Positions 33,294 through 34,404 of a stretch of DNA of 34,404 nt are shown here, one piece after another (within the stretch, counting starts at the first letter, position 1; every line of letters begins with the position of its first letter). The DNA comes from Methylobacterium crusticola (GTDB taxonomy: Bacteria > Pseudomonadota > Alphaproteobacteria > Rhizobiales > Beijerinckiaceae). Below the pieces are notes generated by a model. That model did no database searches. It was not told the DNA's origin and worked only from the letters and a program-made list of their open reading frames with translations. Position numbers and translations under genes: made by a program. The stretch lies in assembly GCF_003574465.1 (NCBI RefSeq), contig NZ_QOWC01000079.1, positions 1 to 34,404 of the forward strand. Reading direction: 5' to 3'.

Positions 33294-33315
33294 GCAGGCG
33301 CCGCCGGGCGCCTGC
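33294..33315 (+). promoter_or_regulatory. Perfect hairpin between bhcC and bhcD
   Basis: GCAGGCGCC (33294-33302) and GGCGCCTGC (33307-33315) form a 9-bp GC-rich stem with a GCCG loop, in the 69-base gap between the two genes. No T-run follows, so it is unlikely to be a full terminator. It could stabilise the upstream message or lower expression of the downstream gene. Confidence 0.5.
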
Positions 33316-33339
33316 CTCGTTAGCTAAAGGCCTAAGCAT

Positions 33340-34305
33340 ATGATCATCGTCCCGGAACGGGAGATCGCCTCCCTCGTCACGCCCGCCGATTGCTTCTCGG
33401 CGGTGGAGAACGTCTTCGCCGCCATGGCGAGGCGATCGGCCTCCAACTTCCCCGTCGTCCGGGAGGCTCTGGGGCACGCCGACGCGATTTACGGCTTCAA
33501 GTCCGGGTTCGACCGCGAGAGCCTCGCCCTCGGTCTGAAATCGGGCGGGTTCTGGCCCGGCAACGCGAGCCGCGGCCTCACCAACCACCAGTCGACGATC
33601 TTCCTGTTCGACGCCGACACCGGACAGTGCCGTGCGATGGTGGGCGGCAATCTTCTGACGGCGCTGCGGACCGCGGCTGCCGCCGCGATCTCGACCAAGT
33701 ATCTCGCGCGTCAGGACGCGGAGGTGCTCGGCATGATCGGCGCCGGGCATCAATCAGCTTTCCAGTTGCGAGCGGCGCTCGGGCAGCGCCCCTTCAAGCG
33801 GATTGTCGGATGGAACCGTCGTCCCGAGATGCTCAGCCGCCTCGCCGATGTGGCGACGGAGCACGGGCTTCCATTCGAAGCGGTCGACCTGGACCGGCTC
33901 GGCGCCGAAGCCGACGTTATTATCACGATCACCTCGTCGTTCGCGCCGATACTGAAAGCCTCCCAGGTCAAGCCCGGAACACATCTCGCCTGCATGGGCA
34001 CGGACACGAAGGGCAAGCAGGAGGTCGAGGCCGAACTCGTCGCTGCCGCGACCGTCTTCACCGACGAGGTCGCGCAGTGCGTCAGCATCGGTGAGAGCCA
34101 ACACGCCGTTGCACAAGAGCTCGTCCGTCCAACGAGCATCGTTGAGATCGGCAGGGTGGTCGCCGGGCTTCATCCCGGACGAACTTCGGGAGAGGAAGTC
34201 ACCCTATTCGATGGAACCGGGGTCGGCCTGCAAGACCTCGCCGTCGCTTCGGCGGTCGTCAACTTGGCTGTCGCAAAATGTGTGGCGGTCCAAATCGAGA
34301 TATGA
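33340..34305 (+). CDS. bhcD: Iminosuccinate reductase (ornithine cyclodeaminase/mu-crystallin family)
   Basis: This 321-residue protein is of the ornithine cyclodeaminase/mu-crystallin family. The N-terminal substrate domain contains AIYGFKSGFDRESLALGLKSGG, then STIFLFDADTGQCRAMVGGNLLTALRTAAAAA. The Rossmann domain motif is GMIGAGHQSAFQLRAAL (about residues 136-152), followed by ADVIITITSS, and then HLACMGTDTKGKQEVE. This family includes imine reductases. With bhcB and bhcC upstream it fits BhcD, which reduces iminosuccinate to L-aspartate with NADH. The start ATG 33340 has AAAGG upstream. After its stop only about 100 bases of the window remain, without a recognisable gene. The fourth cycle gene, bhcA (aspartate-glyoxylate aminotransferase), is not seen. 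Confidence 0.88.
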   Translation: MIIVPEREIASLVTPADCFSAVENVFAAMARRSASNFPVVREALGHADAIYGFKSGFDRESLALGLKSGGFWPGNASRGLTNHQSTIFLFDADTGQCRAMVGGNLLTALRTAAAAAISTKYLARQDAEVLGMIGAGHQSAFQLRAALGQRPFKRIVGWNRRPEMLSRLADVATEHGLPFEAVDLDRLGAEADVIITITSSFAPILKASQVKPGTHLACMGTDTKGKQEVEAELVAAATVFTDEVAQCVSIGESQHAVAQELVRPTSIVEIGRVVAGLHPGRTSGEEVTLFDGTGVGLQDLAVASAVVNLAVAKCVAVQIEI

Positions 34306-34404
34306 ACGTTTCAAGTGCCACACCAACATGCCTTATACGAGCGGACTCGGCCCGTGACACGCGAGAACTTCCCCGGTCGGAGTTCAGCTGGTTCCATGGC
34401 GCGG

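Noticed and set aside
31780..33753. Long minus-strand open frame opposite bhcB, bhcC and bhcD
   Set aside because: It spans three real genes on the other strand and has no recognisable domain.
1..34404. CRISPR arrays, tRNA or rRNA genes, intact insertion sequences
   Set aside because: No regularly spaced repeats, tRNA-like cloverleaf with TTCRANNC, rRNA core sequence or transposase DDE/IS ends were recognised on reading.

Overview
This GC-rich window has the gene content and codon bias of an alphaproteobacterium, most likely a Methylobacterium/Methylorubrum-type Hyphomicrobiales chromosome or large replicon. This is inferred from gene families and composition; no rRNA or tRNA is present to settle it. 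It reads as accessory territory: short operons with local regulators, separated by gene-poor or decayed stretches.

Layout. (1) 1-3962: an oxidant-response island resembling the E. coli rcl system. It has a small predicted secreted protein, an RclA/MerA-type flavin disulfide oxidoreductase, a convergent RclR-type AraC regulator with conserved candidate sensor cysteines, and a DUF417 (RclC-type) membrane protein. A near-identical 18-bp box (TTTGAGACGATARAGCAT) lies upstream of the secreted-protein gene and between the regulator and the rclC-like gene. (2) 4136-8417: a CGNR zinc-finger regulator divergent from an operon of Asp-nucleophile alpha/beta hydrolase, quinone oxidoreductase, SDR without its catalytic Tyr/Lys, and L-2-haloacid dehalogenase. 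The intergenic region carries several GGTTA-type half-sites. (3) 8418-9538: decayed DNA with a LivF-type ABC ATPase remnant and a 5'-truncated dienelactone hydrolase. (4) 9539-17216, minus strand: a tightly coupled operon of LLM flavin monooxygenase, SfnB/DszC-like acyl-CoA-dehydrogenase-fold flavoprotein, and a peptide/nickel-type ABC importer, probably for scavenging an organosulfur or similar compound. (5) 17910-25812: an RND efflux pair, a TetR regulator, an extra FabF-type ketosynthase, an SMP-30-like exported lactonase and a small coiled-coil protein. One promoter/operator pattern (TAGATG-N8-CATTT) recurs in front of the pump, the regulator and the lactonase. (6) 26691-34305: a tandem glycine riboswitch heads a same-strand cluster of DadA/glycine-oxidase-like flavoprotein, MFS transporter (frameshifted), M20D amidohydrolase and three enzymes matching the beta-hydroxyaspartate (BHA) cycle: BhcB, BhcC and BhcD.

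Region 6 is the most interesting. The BHA cycle described in Paracoccus denitrificans condenses glycine with glyoxylate and converts the product to aspartate. Here the cluster appears to be controlled by glycine through RNA. It includes a flavoenzyme that could make glyoxylate from glycine and an amidohydrolase that could release glycine from an N-acyl conjugate. No bhcA aminotransferase gene is visible. The proposed module is (N-acyl)glycine uptake, hydrolysis, partial oxidation to glyoxylate, then BHA aldolase, dehydratase and iminosuccinate reductase, giving aspartate. The family assignments and the riboswitch come from the sequence; the joined pathway is inference.
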